A DNA stretch of 64,000 nucleotides from Marinomonas lutimaris (GCF_019426345.1 NZ_JAHLLW010000014.1:44388-108387); one strand, 5' to 3'. Shown: positions 33,096 to 42,710, counted from the stretch's first letter. The notes: a model not told the origin generated them from the sequence alone. Program-made: numbers and translations.

Positions 33096-34050
33096 TCCGT
33101 CAAAACATTGGTCTACCATGACGGAAACAGGAACCGTTGTTGGCATGCGTATCTTATTGATATGCTACCGATTATTTGGACATAAGGGTTTTCGCCTATT
33201 TCTTGCCCCTGTCATTCTATACTTTTACTTAAAAAAACACTCTATACGATCCGCTTCCAAGGAATACATAGAAAAAATCACCCCTTTTTTACCTGAAAGT
33301 GAGCGCATAAAGCTGACTCCTTTTCGTCATTTTTGGATGTTTGGTGAAATTCTATTAGATAAGTTTTTAGTCTGGATGGGGCAAATAAAACCTCAAGACG
33401 TTGTATTTGAAACTCCAGAAACCTTCCAGAAATTAGAAGCCTCTAAACGTGGCGGTGTCATTGTTGTATCCCACCTAGGTAACACTGAAATTTGCAGCGC
33501 TATTGCTCACCAATTACCTGATGTTAAAGTCACCATGTTGGTGTACACCAAGCACGCACAAAAATTTAACAAAATGATACAGCGCACCAATTCTAATGCC
33601 GCAATTAATCTCATCCAAGTAACGGATATGTCTCCAGCAACCGCAATGATTCTTTCTGAACGGGTTGCTGCAGGAGAATTTATCGTGATAGCAGGAGATA
33701 GGACACCAGTTAATAATGGAGGACGTTTTTCCATTGTTGATTTCCTTGGCGCTCAAGCAGCATTACCACAAGGTGCATTTATATTGGCTAGCCTCTTACG
33801 CTGCCCAGTTTACCTAATGTTCTGTTTAAAACAGAATTCTGTTTACCATATTTATATGGAAACTTTTTCTGATGAACTCACCATTGCCCGCAAAGAACGA
33901 GAACAGAAACTAGAAGAAGCCGTTGCCCTTTATGCCAAGCGCTTGGAATATTATTGCCAATTAGCCCCTTTACAGTGGTTTAATTTTTTCCCATTTTGGC
34001 AAATAAACTCACAGGACCAACAAGTGTTAGTGGATAACCACACTTCATAG
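33088..34050 (+). CDS. LpxL/HtrB-like lysophospholipid acyltransferase of APE operon
   Basis: About 320 residues of the bacterial lipid A acyltransferase family: the HX4E motif HLGNTE (in VIVVSHLGNTEI), then VIAGDRTPV and a Gly/Pro block IVDFLGAQAALPQGAF. An N-terminal membrane helix precedes. ATG 33088 with GGAA nine bases upstream was preferred to 33052; it overlaps the glycosyltransferase gene by 8 bp. It could acylate the lipid carrier with the polyene chain. No signal peptide; inner-membrane face. Confidence 0.88.
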   Translation: MDNPSKHWSTMTETGTVVGMRILLICYRLFGHKGFRLFLAPVILYFYLKKHSIRSASKEYIEKITPFLPESERIKLTPFRHFWMFGEILLDKFLVWMGQIKPQDVVFETPETFQKLEASKRGGVIVVSHLGNTEICSAIAHQLPDVKVTMLVYTKHAQKFNKMIQRTNSNAAINLIQVTDMSPATAMILSERVAAGEFIVIAGDRTPVNNGGRFSIVDFLGAQAALPQGAFILASLLRCPVYLMFCLKQNSVYHIYMETFSDELTIARKEREQKLEEAVALYAKRLEYYCQLAPLQWFNFFPFWQINSQDQQVLVDNHTS

Positions 34051-34080
34051 TTTTGTCGTCAATGACAGCAGGATAAAGTA

Positions 34081-34488
34081 ATGATAAATGTTGAAATAGA
34101 GTTAGAAGTGCCCTTTCACGATGTAGATGCTATTCGAGTTGCTTGGCACGGTCATTATGCCAAATATATGGAAATAGCCCGCTGCAAGTTAATGGACAAA
34201 ATCAATTACAGCATTGTCGAGATGGAAGCCAGTGGCTACGTTTGGCCAGTCATAGATATGCGCGTTCGTTATGCTCATCCATTAATATTTGGACAAAAAT
34301 TCAAGGTCAGAGCAACCTTAAGCGAATGGGAAAATAGGCTAAAAGTAGATTATATCTTTTTTGATGCCGAAACAAATAAGCGCTTAACTAAAGCTTATAC
34401 AGTTCAAGTCGCAGTCGAAAAAGAGTCTGGCGAGATGCAGTATGCTTCCCCTTCTATTCTCCTTGAGCGACTAGGAGTTTCTGAATGA
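34081..34488 (+). CDS. apeK: YbgC-like acyl thioesterase of APE operon
   Basis: 135-residue hotdog thioesterase of the 4-hydroxybenzoyl-CoA/YbgC type: FHDVDAIRVAWHGHYAKYMEIAR, with the active-site Asp in the HDVDA block. It may release stalled or finished chains from ACP (ApeK role). ATGA overlap with the following LolA-like gene. Confidence 0.88.
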   Translation: MINVEIELEVPFHDVDAIRVAWHGHYAKYMEIARCKLMDKINYSIVEMEASGYVWPVIDMRVRYAHPLIFGQKFKVRATLSEWENRLKVDYIFFDAETNKRLTKAYTVQVAVEKESGEMQYASPSILLERLGVSE

Positions 34489-35048
34489 AAAAAACCTTTC
34501 TTAGCATCATATTATTCACACTAAGTCTCTCAGTATTCGCCAATGACTTAGATAAATTAAAAGCGGTAACGACCACACCTGAAAAACTGACAGGTATATT
34601 TGCGCAAACAAAATTCCTAGCGCAACTGGACACTTCAATAAAATCTACTGGAGCGTTTAACTATATACGCGATACCAAGATTGTTTGGCATACGCTAACC
34701 CCTATTGATAGCACTTTGGAGCTCACACCAAAAACCATATTGAATTATCAAGATGGCGTGCAGGTCAATAAACTTGATAGTAATACAAACTCTATAGTCG
34801 CAGTATTTAGTGATATTTTTTTTGGGGTAATGACCGCTCAATGGCAAGTTCTAGAAGAGTACTTTTCTGTTAGTGCCGAGGTTTCTGAAGGACATTGGAA
34901 AGCAACACTTATCCCCATAGACAAAAACATTGGAGGATTCATTAGCAAAGTTATTTTAGAAGGCGATAAATACCTCAAACAAGTCACTTTATACGAACCT
35001 GAAGGGAATCTAACTCACATTGAATTCGATCAATTGCAGCAAAAATGA
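34485..35048 (+). CDS. LolA-like periplasmic carrier of APE operon
   Basis: 187 residues with a clear signal peptide (LSIILFTLSLSVFA). The N-terminal half resembles LolA (GIFAQTKFLAQLDTSIKSTG, followed by TIVWHT-like and LTPKTILNY strands). Fits a periplasmic shuttle taking the hydrophobic polyene lipid from the inner to the outer membrane (ApeL by order). It overlaps the upstream thioesterase and the downstream exporter by 4 bp each. Confidence 0.85.
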   Translation: MKKTFLSIILFTLSLSVFANDLDKLKAVTTTPEKLTGIFAQTKFLAQLDTSIKSTGAFNYIRDTKIVWHTLTPIDSTLELTPKTILNYQDGVQVNKLDSNTNSIVAVFSDIFFGVMTAQWQVLEEYFSVSAEVSEGHWKATLIPIDKNIGGFISKVILEGDKYLKQVTLYEPEGNLTHIEFDQLQQK

Positions 35049-37363
35049 AAATAAATTTTAAACTAGGCGCTCTCATTTGGGCCATTTTTGTTATTGTAAT
35101 TTGTCTCTTTGCAGGAACAAAGCAAACCGCTGTTGATACCAGCATCATGGCTCTATTACCAAAATATGAGCAAAAACCTCTCGTTCATGAACTGCAAGAA
35201 CAACAAACTGCAGAGTACGCTAATCATGTATTTATCATGGTATCAGCCAATAATAAACAAAGCGCTCGAACTGCCATTAGCACTATTTCATCGCAGTTAG
35301 GCACTCTTGCTGGAGTAGCAGACCTTACCACATTAGTTAGTTCAGCAAGCACTCAGACTAATGCGCTATACCCTTATCGATTTGCTTTATTAAGCGAGCC
35401 GGTCGCCAAAAAACTACAAGAAAAAGATTATGACAGCCAATTCCGCTCCGCTTTAAGCAAGCTATTTTCTCCCATGGGAGCAGGAAAAGCAGACCCAGTA
35501 CAAGATCCGTTCTTTTTGTATTCCGATATATTGTTGGGACAAACAATGAACGTTCAGGTGAAAATAGAAGAAGGCCTTTTACGTTTAACCAATGTAGAAA
35601 AACCGAGTTATCTTTTAGTACTTGAATTACATAAAAACCCGTTTGATTTACCCACACAAGATCAAGTTATGCCTGTGTTGCAGTCGATCAAACAACAAAT
35701 GAGCAAGCAAGGCGTCAGTGTTTCTTATTCAGGTTTATTGCTCCATGCCGCAAAGGGCGCTGAACAAGCCAAATTCGAAATTTCCACCATAGGATTAGGC
35801 TCAATTCTGGGCATTGTTATCATCATTATATTGGTATTCCGCCGAATTGTTCCCCTGCTACAAATTTTGCTCCCAGTCATGGTTGGCTGCCTTGTTGCGG
35901 TAGCTGTTACTAGTCTATGGTTTGAACGAGTTCATTTAATTACAATTGCTTTCGGTGCTGGATTGGTTGGCGTCGCTGTTGATTATTCTATGCATTTTGT
36001 CTGCGAGAGCTATTTGCATACGGGCACAACGGTCGTGCGTAAGCTTTTCTCAGGTTTATTATTAGGTTTGGTTTCCAGTGTTCTGGCTTACGGTGGTTTA
36101 GCATTAACACCATTTCCAGGTCTTCAGCAAATAGCGGTCTTTTCTGCAACTGGCTTAATTGCGGCTTGGTTGAGTGTATTACTGTTTTTACCCTTAATAA
36201 CAACCAAAAACACACTGCAAAATAAAGAGAATTACCTACCTACGGCGCTTTTATTAAATCGCTGTAAAGAAACTTTTCCAAAGCTAGATCAGCTTCCCAA
36301 GGTAGCTAGTTTATTTATTATTGCTATCGCTGCAACGTCTCTCAGTTTGTTTTTCTGGGCCACACCACAAGATAGTGTTCGCTTACTTCAAACCTCTCCC
36401 CCATCCTTGTTGAAAGAGGACCAACAAGTACAGCAGGCTTTAGGCAATAGCGTTAATTCTGCTTTTTTAATTGTTTCAGGAAACGGTGCTGAAGCGATGT
36501 TAGAAAATGAAGAACTCTTTCGCCTACAATTAGACGCATTAATACAAAATGGTACGTTAGCAGGTTATCAGGCAGTTAGTCAGTCGATACCATCTTTGCA
36601 GCGTCAAAGACAAAATATAGATCTAGTAAAGCAACTATACCAAGCAAAGCTGGATAGTTATGCTCAGGCGATAGGTCTATCGGCGCAACAAAAAGCAATC
36701 GCGAATAATTACGTGCAAGAAAATCCACCAACCTTGTCTCCTGAAAGATGGTCCACTTTAGCTATTAGTGCTCAATGGCCAGGAGTATTTACACCTCACT
36801 CGACAGGTGAATATGCTTCGATAATTAGACTAAAGGGACATTTGTCTGAAGATTCTATTCAACAGTTACAAGCCGCTGCAGCGACTGATCACAATATTGA
36901 CTATGTTGACCAGATAGCTGATATCAGCGCAACCTTGGCTCGCTATCGAACTAAGGTTGCTGATTGGTTGTTCGTTGCCTATGGCATCATCACAGTATTA
37001 TTATTTTTCCGTTATCGACTTAATGTCTGGCGAGTAATGTTGCCGCCAATAGCAGGTTCCATTATTGCCTTAGCATGTACTGTATTTATTAATGGTGGAT
37101 ACAATATTTTTAACTTGGTTGCCTTGATGCTGGTATTTGGAATCGGACTCGATATGGGTATCTTTTTACAAGAGTCTCGGGGCAGTGCACATACATGGCT
37201 AGCGGTATCGCTATCAACACTAACCAGTTTACTCGCCTTTGGCTTATTAGCCCTGAGTAAAACGCCTGTCCTGTACCATTTTGGCATCATTGTTCTGCCT
37301 GGATTATTACTTATTTGGTTGTTATCCCCCTTTATGCAAACTAGTCGATTGGAGACACAATAA
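35045..37363 (+). CDS. MMPL/RND-type exporter of APE operon
   Basis: 772-residue inner-membrane transporter with two repeats, each with one TM, a large periplasmic loop and a cluster of TMs (IGLGSILGIVIIIILVF..., later WLFVAYGIITVLLFF and VALMLVFGIGLDMGIFL). The FGAGLVGVAVDYSMHF and FGIGLDMGIFLQ blocks mark TM4/TM10 of the MMPL family. Probably extracts the aryl polyene lipid and hands it to the LolA-like carrier encoded just before (ApeM by order). Confidence 0.92.
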   Translation: MKINFKLGALIWAIFVIVICLFAGTKQTAVDTSIMALLPKYEQKPLVHELQEQQTAEYANHVFIMVSANNKQSARTAISTISSQLGTLAGVADLTTLVSSASTQTNALYPYRFALLSEPVAKKLQEKDYDSQFRSALSKLFSPMGAGKADPVQDPFFLYSDILLGQTMNVQVKIEEGLLRLTNVEKPSYLLVLELHKNPFDLPTQDQVMPVLQSIKQQMSKQGVSVSYSGLLLHAAKGAEQAKFEISTIGLGSILGIVIIIILVFRRIVPLLQILLPVMVGCLVAVAVTSLWFERVHLITIAFGAGLVGVAVDYSMHFVCESYLHTGTTVVRKLFSGLLLGLVSSVLAYGGLALTPFPGLQQIAVFSATGLIAAWLSVLLFLPLITTKNTLQNKENYLPTALLLNRCKETFPKLDQLPKVASLFIIAIAATSLSLFFWATPQDSVRLLQTSPPSLLKEDQQVQQALGNSVNSAFLIVSGNGAEAMLENEELFRLQLDALIQNGTLAGYQAVSQSIPSLQRQRQNIDLVKQLYQAKLDSYAQAIGLSAQQKAIANNYVQENPPTLSPERWSTLAISAQWPGVFTPHSTGEYASIIRLKGHLSEDSIQQLQAAAATDHNIDYVDQIADISATLARYRTKVADWLFVAYGIITVLLFFRYRLNVWRVMLPPIAGSIIALACTVFINGGYNIFNLVALMLVFGIGLDMGIFLQESRGSAHTWLAVSLSTLTSLLAFGLLALSKTPVLYHFGIIVLPGLLLIWLLSPFMQTSRLETQ

Positions 37364-38593
37364 ATGGAAAACCCTCAAAATTGTTATGATGTGGTGGTGA
37401 TTGGGGCAGGTCCAGCCGGTGCTGTCGCTTCATCAATGTTATCGACAAAAGGTTATCGAGTATTAGTGTTAGAAAAACAACACTTTCCTCGTTTTTCAAT
37501 TGGTGAAAGTTTATTGCCTCAGTGCATGGAGATTTTAGAATCGGCGAGGATGCTTAAAGCGGTAGTTGAAGCAGGGTTCCAATATAAAAACGGTGCTGCT
37601 TTTGCAACCAAGGATCAATACAACTTTTTCGATTTTAGAGAAAAGTTTTCTGCAGGCTGGGGCACAACCTATCAAGTTCAGCGCGCTCAATTTGATAAAG
37701 TTCTTGCTGATTGCGCAGCGGAACATGGGGCTGAAATACGTTATGGCCACGGCGTTGTTTCGTACAAAGACGTTGGAGAACATGTTCAACTCAACGTTGT
37801 TGCCGAAAACGAGGCTTATCAGGTAGAAGCCAAATTCATCTTAGATGCCAGTGGTTTCGGGCGAGTTTTACCGAAGCTCCTAGAATTAGAAAAAGAGTCG
37901 ACGCTATCTCCTCGTGTTTCTCTTTTTACTCATATTGAAGACGGTATCGATCATCCAGAATACGACCGTAATAAAATATTAATTTCTGTTTGCCCTGAAA
38001 ATAATCAAATTTGGTATTGGCTAATACCGTTTAGCAATGGCAGAGCATCAATTGGCGTCATTTTGCCAAGGGAAGTTTACGATAAAAATCAGATAGATAA
38101 TAAAGAATTACTACGCCAATACATTGCAAAAACGACAATGATGAATGAGTGCTTAAAAGACGCAAAATTCGATACTGATGTTAGAAAGCTAGATGGCTAT
38201 TCTTGCGACGTAACTAGCCTATACGGCGATAAATTTGCCTTGTTAGGTAATGCTGGTGAGTTCCTCGATCCTGTTTTTTCTTCTGGCGTAACAATTGCTT
38301 TGAAGTCTGCCGACTTAGCGACAAAAGTACTAGATAAGCAACTTAAAGGTATTGCTGTTGATTGGGAAATAGAATACGCGCAGCCATTAAAACAAGGTGT
38401 TGAGACTTTCAAAGTGTTTGTAGAAGGCTGGTATGATGGGTCTTTGCAAGATGTTATCTTTGCTGAAGATAAATCGATGAAAATCAAAGAAATGATTAGT
38501 TCTGTATTAGCGGGTTATGCTTGGGATACAAAAAACCCTTACGTAAAAGACCCAAATCGACTAAAGGTGCTGACTGAATTATGTCGATCTTAG
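37364..38593 (+). CDS. FAD-dependent halogenase-like monooxygenase of APE operon
   Basis: 409-residue flavoprotein of the tryptophan-halogenase/monooxygenase family. FAD Rossmann motif GAGPAG at 14-19, GESLLP at 47-52, a Lys75 in YKNGAAF at the place where many family members have the active-site Lys, and WYWLIP at 217-222, an exact WxWxIP match. GNAGEFLDPVFSSGV binds the FAD pyrophosphate. WxWxIP is the motif linked to halogenases, but non-halogenating members near APE and flexirubin clusters also keep parts of it. A role in halogenating or hydroxylating the aryl head is inferred. Begins directly after the exporter stop and overlaps the lipoprotein gene by 13 bp. Confidence 0.85.
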   Translation: MENPQNCYDVVVIGAGPAGAVASSMLSTKGYRVLVLEKQHFPRFSIGESLLPQCMEILESARMLKAVVEAGFQYKNGAAFATKDQYNFFDFREKFSAGWGTTYQVQRAQFDKVLADCAAEHGAEIRYGHGVVSYKDVGEHVQLNVVAENEAYQVEAKFILDASGFGRVLPKLLELEKESTLSPRVSLFTHIEDGIDHPEYDRNKILISVCPENNQIWYWLIPFSNGRASIGVILPREVYDKNQIDNKELLRQYIAKTTMMNECLKDAKFDTDVRKLDGYSCDVTSLYGDKFALLGNAGEFLDPVFSSGVTIALKSADLATKVLDKQLKGIAVDWEIEYAQPLKQGVETFKVFVEGWYDGSLQDVIFAEDKSMKIKEMISSVLAGYAWDTKNPYVKDPNRLKVLTELCRS

Positions 38594-39135
38594 TTCGAGT
38601 TCTCGTATTATGTAGTGTCATTATTCTAGCTGGCTGTAGTACATTTCGTGGGGTTGAAAAACCAATTGACGGTTTAATATTGCTACCACCTGTTGCAGAC
38701 ACGGCTACACGAGTGCTAAAACAAAAAGTAACGTTAGAAAAATACGCTCAAACAAAACAGTTCCTTGCGGTAACTCGATTTTCAGCACAAGAGACTAAGC
38801 TTGTCGCCCTCTTACCAACAGGGCAAGTTTTTCTTTATTTACTTTACGATCAACATGGCTTTGAAGAGAAAAATGAGGCGGGTATCGCGCTCCCTAGCAA
38901 AGACATTCTAGCCATGATCCAATTCACTTTTTGGCCAGAATCCGCCATCAAGCAGGGATACCCAAGATCCTTAGGATGGCGTATAGAAGCCACGCCTAAA
39001 AAGCGAAATTTGTATTATAAAAATGCCTTACTATTAGAAGTAAAAATAAATGATGAGAACGTATTCATAACTCATCATGGCGATAATTATAATGTCGACA
39101 TTCACACATTCGACCAAGAGGTTTTACCACTTTGA
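38581..39135 (+). CDS. DUF3261 lipoprotein of APE operon
   Basis: 184-residue lipoprotein: a short leader (ILVRVLVLCSVIILAGC) with lipobox LAGC, then a beta-rich domain (FLAVTRFSAQETKLVALLPTG) typical of DUF3261. Members are tied to APE clusters and are thought to help outer-membrane placement together with the LolA-like protein. The exact role is unknown. Overlaps the flavoprotein gene by 13 bp and the ketosynthase gene by 4 bp. Confidence 0.82.
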   Translation: MSILVRVLVLCSVIILAGCSTFRGVEKPIDGLILLPPVADTATRVLKQKVTLEKYAQTKQFLAVTRFSAQETKLVALLPTGQVFLYLLYDQHGFEEKNEAGIALPSKDILAMIQFTFWPESAIKQGYPRSLGWRIEATPKKRNLYYKNALLLEVKINDENVFITHHGDNYNVDIHTFDQEVLPL

Positions 39136-40298
39136 CTCATTGTTTTTTAAACTCAATGTCGATGATCAGTGCACTAGGTACAGATAATAATGACGTAAAA
39201 GCGCGTTTACTAAGCGGTCATCCACAGCTTGTGTTATCTAAAAAGTATCATCCGACAGGAAACGCATTGCCTTTAGCTTTAGTCCAAGAAACATTGGCAC
39301 CCATTCCCTTTGATGATAAAAAGTGGCATAGCAGAAACAATCAAATGGCTTGGACAGCAGCCCAGTCAATTTTGCCAGATATCAAAGCGTTAATTTCTAA
39401 GTTTGGAAAAGAGCGCATTGGCGTGATAATTGGAACTTCTACTTCAGGTATTGGTGACAATGAAAGGGATATGCAAATACACGCTCAATCAGGCGTATTA
39501 CCTGAGTCTTATCATTATGGTAAACAGGAAATGGGCGAGACAGCATCATTTCTAGGCACAGTTTTTGATGTTTGCGGTCCCACTTTTGGCATATCAACCG
39601 CCTGCTCCTCTGGTGCAAAGGCATTAGCTTCTGCTCGCAGACTGGTTCGTTCAGGTATTTGTGATGCAGTAATTGCAGGTGGCGTTGATACTCTGTGCAA
39701 ACTAACCGTTCAGGGATTTTCATCTTTAGAAGCGGTGAGTGAAGAACAATGCAATCCATTCAGCGTCAATCGAAAAGGTATTAATATTGGTGAAGCCGCT
39801 GCCTTGTTTATCGTATCAAAAGAGACAAGTGATATTGAATTAGCCGGTGTCGGAGAAAGCTCTGACGCTCATCACATCTCTGCTCCTGATCCATCAGGCC
39901 AAGGTGCAATAAGCTGCATGACGGCAGCGTTAAAAGATGCCAAAGTCAGCTCTAATGAAATTGATTATGTAAACCTACATGGCACAGCAACTGAACTAAA
40001 TGATCAAATGGAAGCAAAAGCCGTAGCGGAAGTATTTGGTAGCGACACACCTTGCAGTTCAACCAAACCGTTTACCGGTCATACTTTGGGTGCAGCTGGC
40101 GCACTTGAAGCCGCTATTTGTTGGCTAGCACTAAAAGAAGGAATTATTCCAAAACACCTTTGGGATGGTTGCCAAGATGACAAGTTACCTAAAATTGATT
40201 TGAGCAACGGTGAGCAAAATCGCACTCTACATTACGCTCTCAGTAATTCTTTTGCATTTGGTGGAAATAATATTTCGCTTATTTTGAGGAAAGTGTAA
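39132..40298 (+). CDS. apeO: 3-oxoacyl-ACP synthase (FabF-like) of APE operon
   Basis: Full ketosynthase with the Cys-His-His triad: C158 in STACSSGA, H283 in NLHGTATE and H317 in TGHTLGAAGALEA. It should perform the decarboxylative condensation with malonyl-ACP, together with the chain-length-factor-like protein encoded at the operon start. The start is a TTG at 39132 (TTGA overlap with the preceding stop) with AGAGG ten bases upstream. The first ATG (39156) would cut into the conserved N-terminal strand, so I prefer TTG. Confidence 0.92.
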   Translation: MTHCFLNSMSMISALGTDNNDVKARLLSGHPQLVLSKKYHPTGNALPLALVQETLAPIPFDDKKWHSRNNQMAWTAAQSILPDIKALISKFGKERIGVIIGTSTSGIGDNERDMQIHAQSGVLPESYHYGKQEMGETASFLGTVFDVCGPTFGISTACSSGAKALASARRLVRSGICDAVIAGGVDTLCKLTVQGFSSLEAVSEEQCNPFSVNRKGINIGEAAALFIVSKETSDIELAGVGESSDAHHISAPDPSGQGAISCMTAALKDAKVSSNEIDYVNLHGTATELNDQMEAKAVAEVFGSDTPCSSTKPFTGHTLGAAGALEAAICWLALKEGIIPKHLWDGCQDDKLPKIDLSNGEQNRTLHYALSNSFAFGGNNISLILRKV

Positions 40299-40756
40299 TG
40301 GCGTCGGATTATAGCGTAACAGAATTAGTACCTCACTCTGGTCGTATGAGCCTATTAACCAAAATTCTAGATTATGGTGATGGCTGGTTAGCTGCAGAAG
40401 TTGAGATAAAAACAGATTCCATGTTTTCTGATGAATTCGGTGTCCCCTCTTGGGTTGGCTTGGAATATTTAGCTCAAGCAATCGGAGCTTACGCGGGTTT
40501 ACAGGAACGCCTTCACGGTGGCGCACCAAAACTCGGTTTTTTACTAGGAACAAGAAAGTACACGAGCACAAAAGAATACTTTTCTATTGGCTCAATATTA
40601 ACAATTAAAGTAATTAAGAATTTACAGGCTGAAAATGGATTGAGCGCTTTTGATTGCATACTACATAGCTCAGACGATTGTGATGCATCAGCTCGATTAA
40701 ATGTATTTCAGCCAAAAAATGCAGATGAATTTTTAAAGGGTGCAAAGAGTGAATAA
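40298..40756 (+). CDS. apeP: ApeP-type 3-hydroxyacyl-ACP dehydratase
   Basis: 152-residue hotdog protein. PHSGRMSLL supplies the active-site-type His near residue 12; GVPSWVGLEYLAQAIGAYAG is the central helix. In studied systems ApeP forms a heteromeric dehydratase with ApeI; here ApeI is the fused C-terminal domain of the ligase. ATG 40298 overlaps the ketosynthase stop by one base. Confidence 0.88.
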   Translation: MASDYSVTELVPHSGRMSLLTKILDYGDGWLAAEVEIKTDSMFSDEFGVPSWVGLEYLAQAIGAYAGLQERLHGGAPKLGFLLGTRKYTSTKEYFSIGSILTIKVIKNLQAENGLSAFDCILHSSDDCDASARLNVFQPKNADEFLKGAKSE

Positions 40757-41474
40757 GACAATATTAGTAACAGGGTCAAGTCGAGGCATTGGTAAAGCAA
40801 TTGCACTCCGATTAGCAAAAGATGGCTACGATATTGTATTGCATTGCCGTTCTAAAATTGAAGAAGCTCAAGCCGTTGCAGAGCAAATCAAAGAATTAGG
40901 GCAAGATGTTCGTATTTTACAATTTGACTTATCTGATCGGATTCAAGCTTGTACCATTTTAGAACAAGATATGGAAGATTTTGGCGCTTACTTTGGCGTT
41001 GTTTGTAACGCTGGTGTTGCTCGCGACAACGCTTTTCCTGCGATGCCAGGAGAAGAATGGGATGAAGTATTAAGAACCAACCTCGATGGTTTTTATAATG
41101 TGCTTCACCCTGTCATTATGCCGATGATTCGTCGCCGAAAACCTGGTCGAATTGTCACCATGTCATCTGTTTCCGGTGAAATGGGAAATCGAGGGCAAGT
41201 GAACTATAGCGCAGCTAAAGCTGGCATCATTGGTGCGACAAAAGCATTATCTGTAGAATTAGCCAAACGTAAAATCACAGTGAATTGTGTTGCTCCAGGT
41301 ATTATCGAAACCGATATGACTGAGCATTTACCCTTAGAAGAGGCGTTGAAAATGGTTCCTATGCAACGAGCAGGCAGCACCAGCGAAGTCGCGGGAACTG
41401 TAAGTTTTTTAATGTCTGAAGATGCGGCTTATATAACGCGTCAGGTAATCTCAGTAAATGGTGGAATGTTTTAA
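40749..41474 (+). CDS. apeQ: FabG-like 3-oxoacyl-ACP reductase of APE operon
   Basis: 241-residue short-chain dehydrogenase: cofactor motif TGSSRGIG near 8-15, CNAG, and the catalytic set S140, Y153, K157 (YSAAK). C-terminal ITRQVISVNGG is typical of FabG. Reduces the beta-keto group using NADPH. GTG 40749 has AAAGGG eight bases upstream; an in-frame GTG at 40740 lies inside that site and is less likely. Overlaps the dehydratase gene by 8 bp. Confidence 0.95.
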   Translation: MNKTILVTGSSRGIGKAIALRLAKDGYDIVLHCRSKIEEAQAVAEQIKELGQDVRILQFDLSDRIQACTILEQDMEDFGAYFGVVCNAGVARDNAFPAMPGEEWDEVLRTNLDGFYNVLHPVIMPMIRRRKPGRIVTMSSVSGEMGNRGQVNYSAAKAGIIGATKALSVELAKRKITVNCVAPGIIETDMTEHLPLEEALKMVPMQRAGSTSEVAGTVSFLMSEDAAYITRQVISVNGGMF

Positions 41475-42703
41475 TGAAACGAGTAGTAGTAACTGGAATA
41501 GCAGGCTTCTCTCCTATCGGTAATGATTGGGAAACTATTTATGCTAATTTGAAAAGCTTTAAAACTGGCATCAAACGCATGGATGACTGGGATAAATACG
41601 ATGGGCTGAATACACGATTAGCAGCCCCTGTTACTGACTTTACTTTACCAAAGCATTACTCTCGTAAAATTTTACGCAGCATGGGTCGAGTTGCTCAGTT
41701 TGCTGTCTGTAGCACCGAACGCGCACTAGAAGACGCTGGACTACTGAACACTCCCTTACTTGGCAGTGGTCAAATGGGCGTAGCATATGGCTCTTCTGCT
41801 GGAGATTCTATCTCCTATATTGATTTTGGTAATATGCTCACCAAAAACTCGACTGATGGTTTAAACGCTAACTCCTATATAAAAATGATGGCCCATACAG
41901 CGCCTGTCAATATCGGTGTTTTCTTTGGTCTACATGGTCGAGTTTTTACTACCTCTAGTGCCTGTACTTCCGGTAGCCAAGGTATTGGTTATGCCTATGA
42001 AGCAATTAAATATGGCATGCAAACGGCCATGGTAGCAGGCGGTAGCGAAGGCTTATGTGCAACCGAATCTGCGGTTTTCGACACTCTGTTTGCCACGAGT
42101 GTAAAAAACGATACGCCACATTTAAGCCCAAGCCCTTTTGATAAAGATCGTGATGGTTTAGTTATTGGTGAAGGTGGCTGTTCTTTAATTCTTGAGGAAT
42201 TAGAACACGCGAAAAACAGAGGCGCTAAAATTTATGCCGAAATCGTAGGTTTTGGCACTAACTCAGATGGTAGCCATGTTACTCAGCCTAATGCAGAAAC
42301 AATGCAAGAGGCCATCCGTCTATCCCTGACTGATGCGAAAATATCTCCGTCAGATATTGGTTACATCAACGCTCACGGCACAGCCACAGATCGAGGGGAT
42401 ATTGCAGAAAGCCATGCTACAGCGAAAATAATGGGTAACAAAGTACCAATCAGCTCATTAAAAAGCTACACAGGCCATACATTGGGAGCTTGTGGTGCCT
42501 TAGAAGCTTGGTCCTCAATTGAAATGATGAGAAACAATTGGTTCTGCCCTACTGTAAACCTAACCACAATTGATCCAGAGTGTGGTGATTTAGACTACAT
42601 TATGGCGGAAGGCCGTGAAATAGAAACGGACTATGTGATGAGCAACAACTTTGCATTTGGCGGTATCAATACCTCCTTGATTTTTAAACGCTACGCTCAC
42701 TAA
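41474..42703 (+). CDS. apeR: Second 3-oxoacyl-ACP synthase of APE operon
   Basis: 409-residue FabF-like ketosynthase with intact triad: C164 in SSACTSGS, H301 in NAHGTATD and H335 in YTGHTLGAC. Starts by one-base overlap (TAATG) with the reductase gene and is the last gene of the operon. In APE systems the stand-alone KS (ApeR) is thought to start chains or support initiation; its separate role here is inferred. Confidence 0.93.
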   Translation: MKRVVVTGIAGFSPIGNDWETIYANLKSFKTGIKRMDDWDKYDGLNTRLAAPVTDFTLPKHYSRKILRSMGRVAQFAVCSTERALEDAGLLNTPLLGSGQMGVAYGSSAGDSISYIDFGNMLTKNSTDGLNANSYIKMMAHTAPVNIGVFFGLHGRVFTTSSACTSGSQGIGYAYEAIKYGMQTAMVAGGSEGLCATESAVFDTLFATSVKNDTPHLSPSPFDKDRDGLVIGEGGCSLILEELEHAKNRGAKIYAEIVGFGTNSDGSHVTQPNAETMQEAIRLSLTDAKISPSDIGYINAHGTATDRGDIAESHATAKIMGNKVPISSLKSYTGHTLGACGALEAWSSIEMMRNNWFCPTVNLTTIDPECGDLDYIMAEGREIETDYVMSNNFAFGGINTSLIFKRYAH

Positions 42704-42710
42704 TCGCTGA

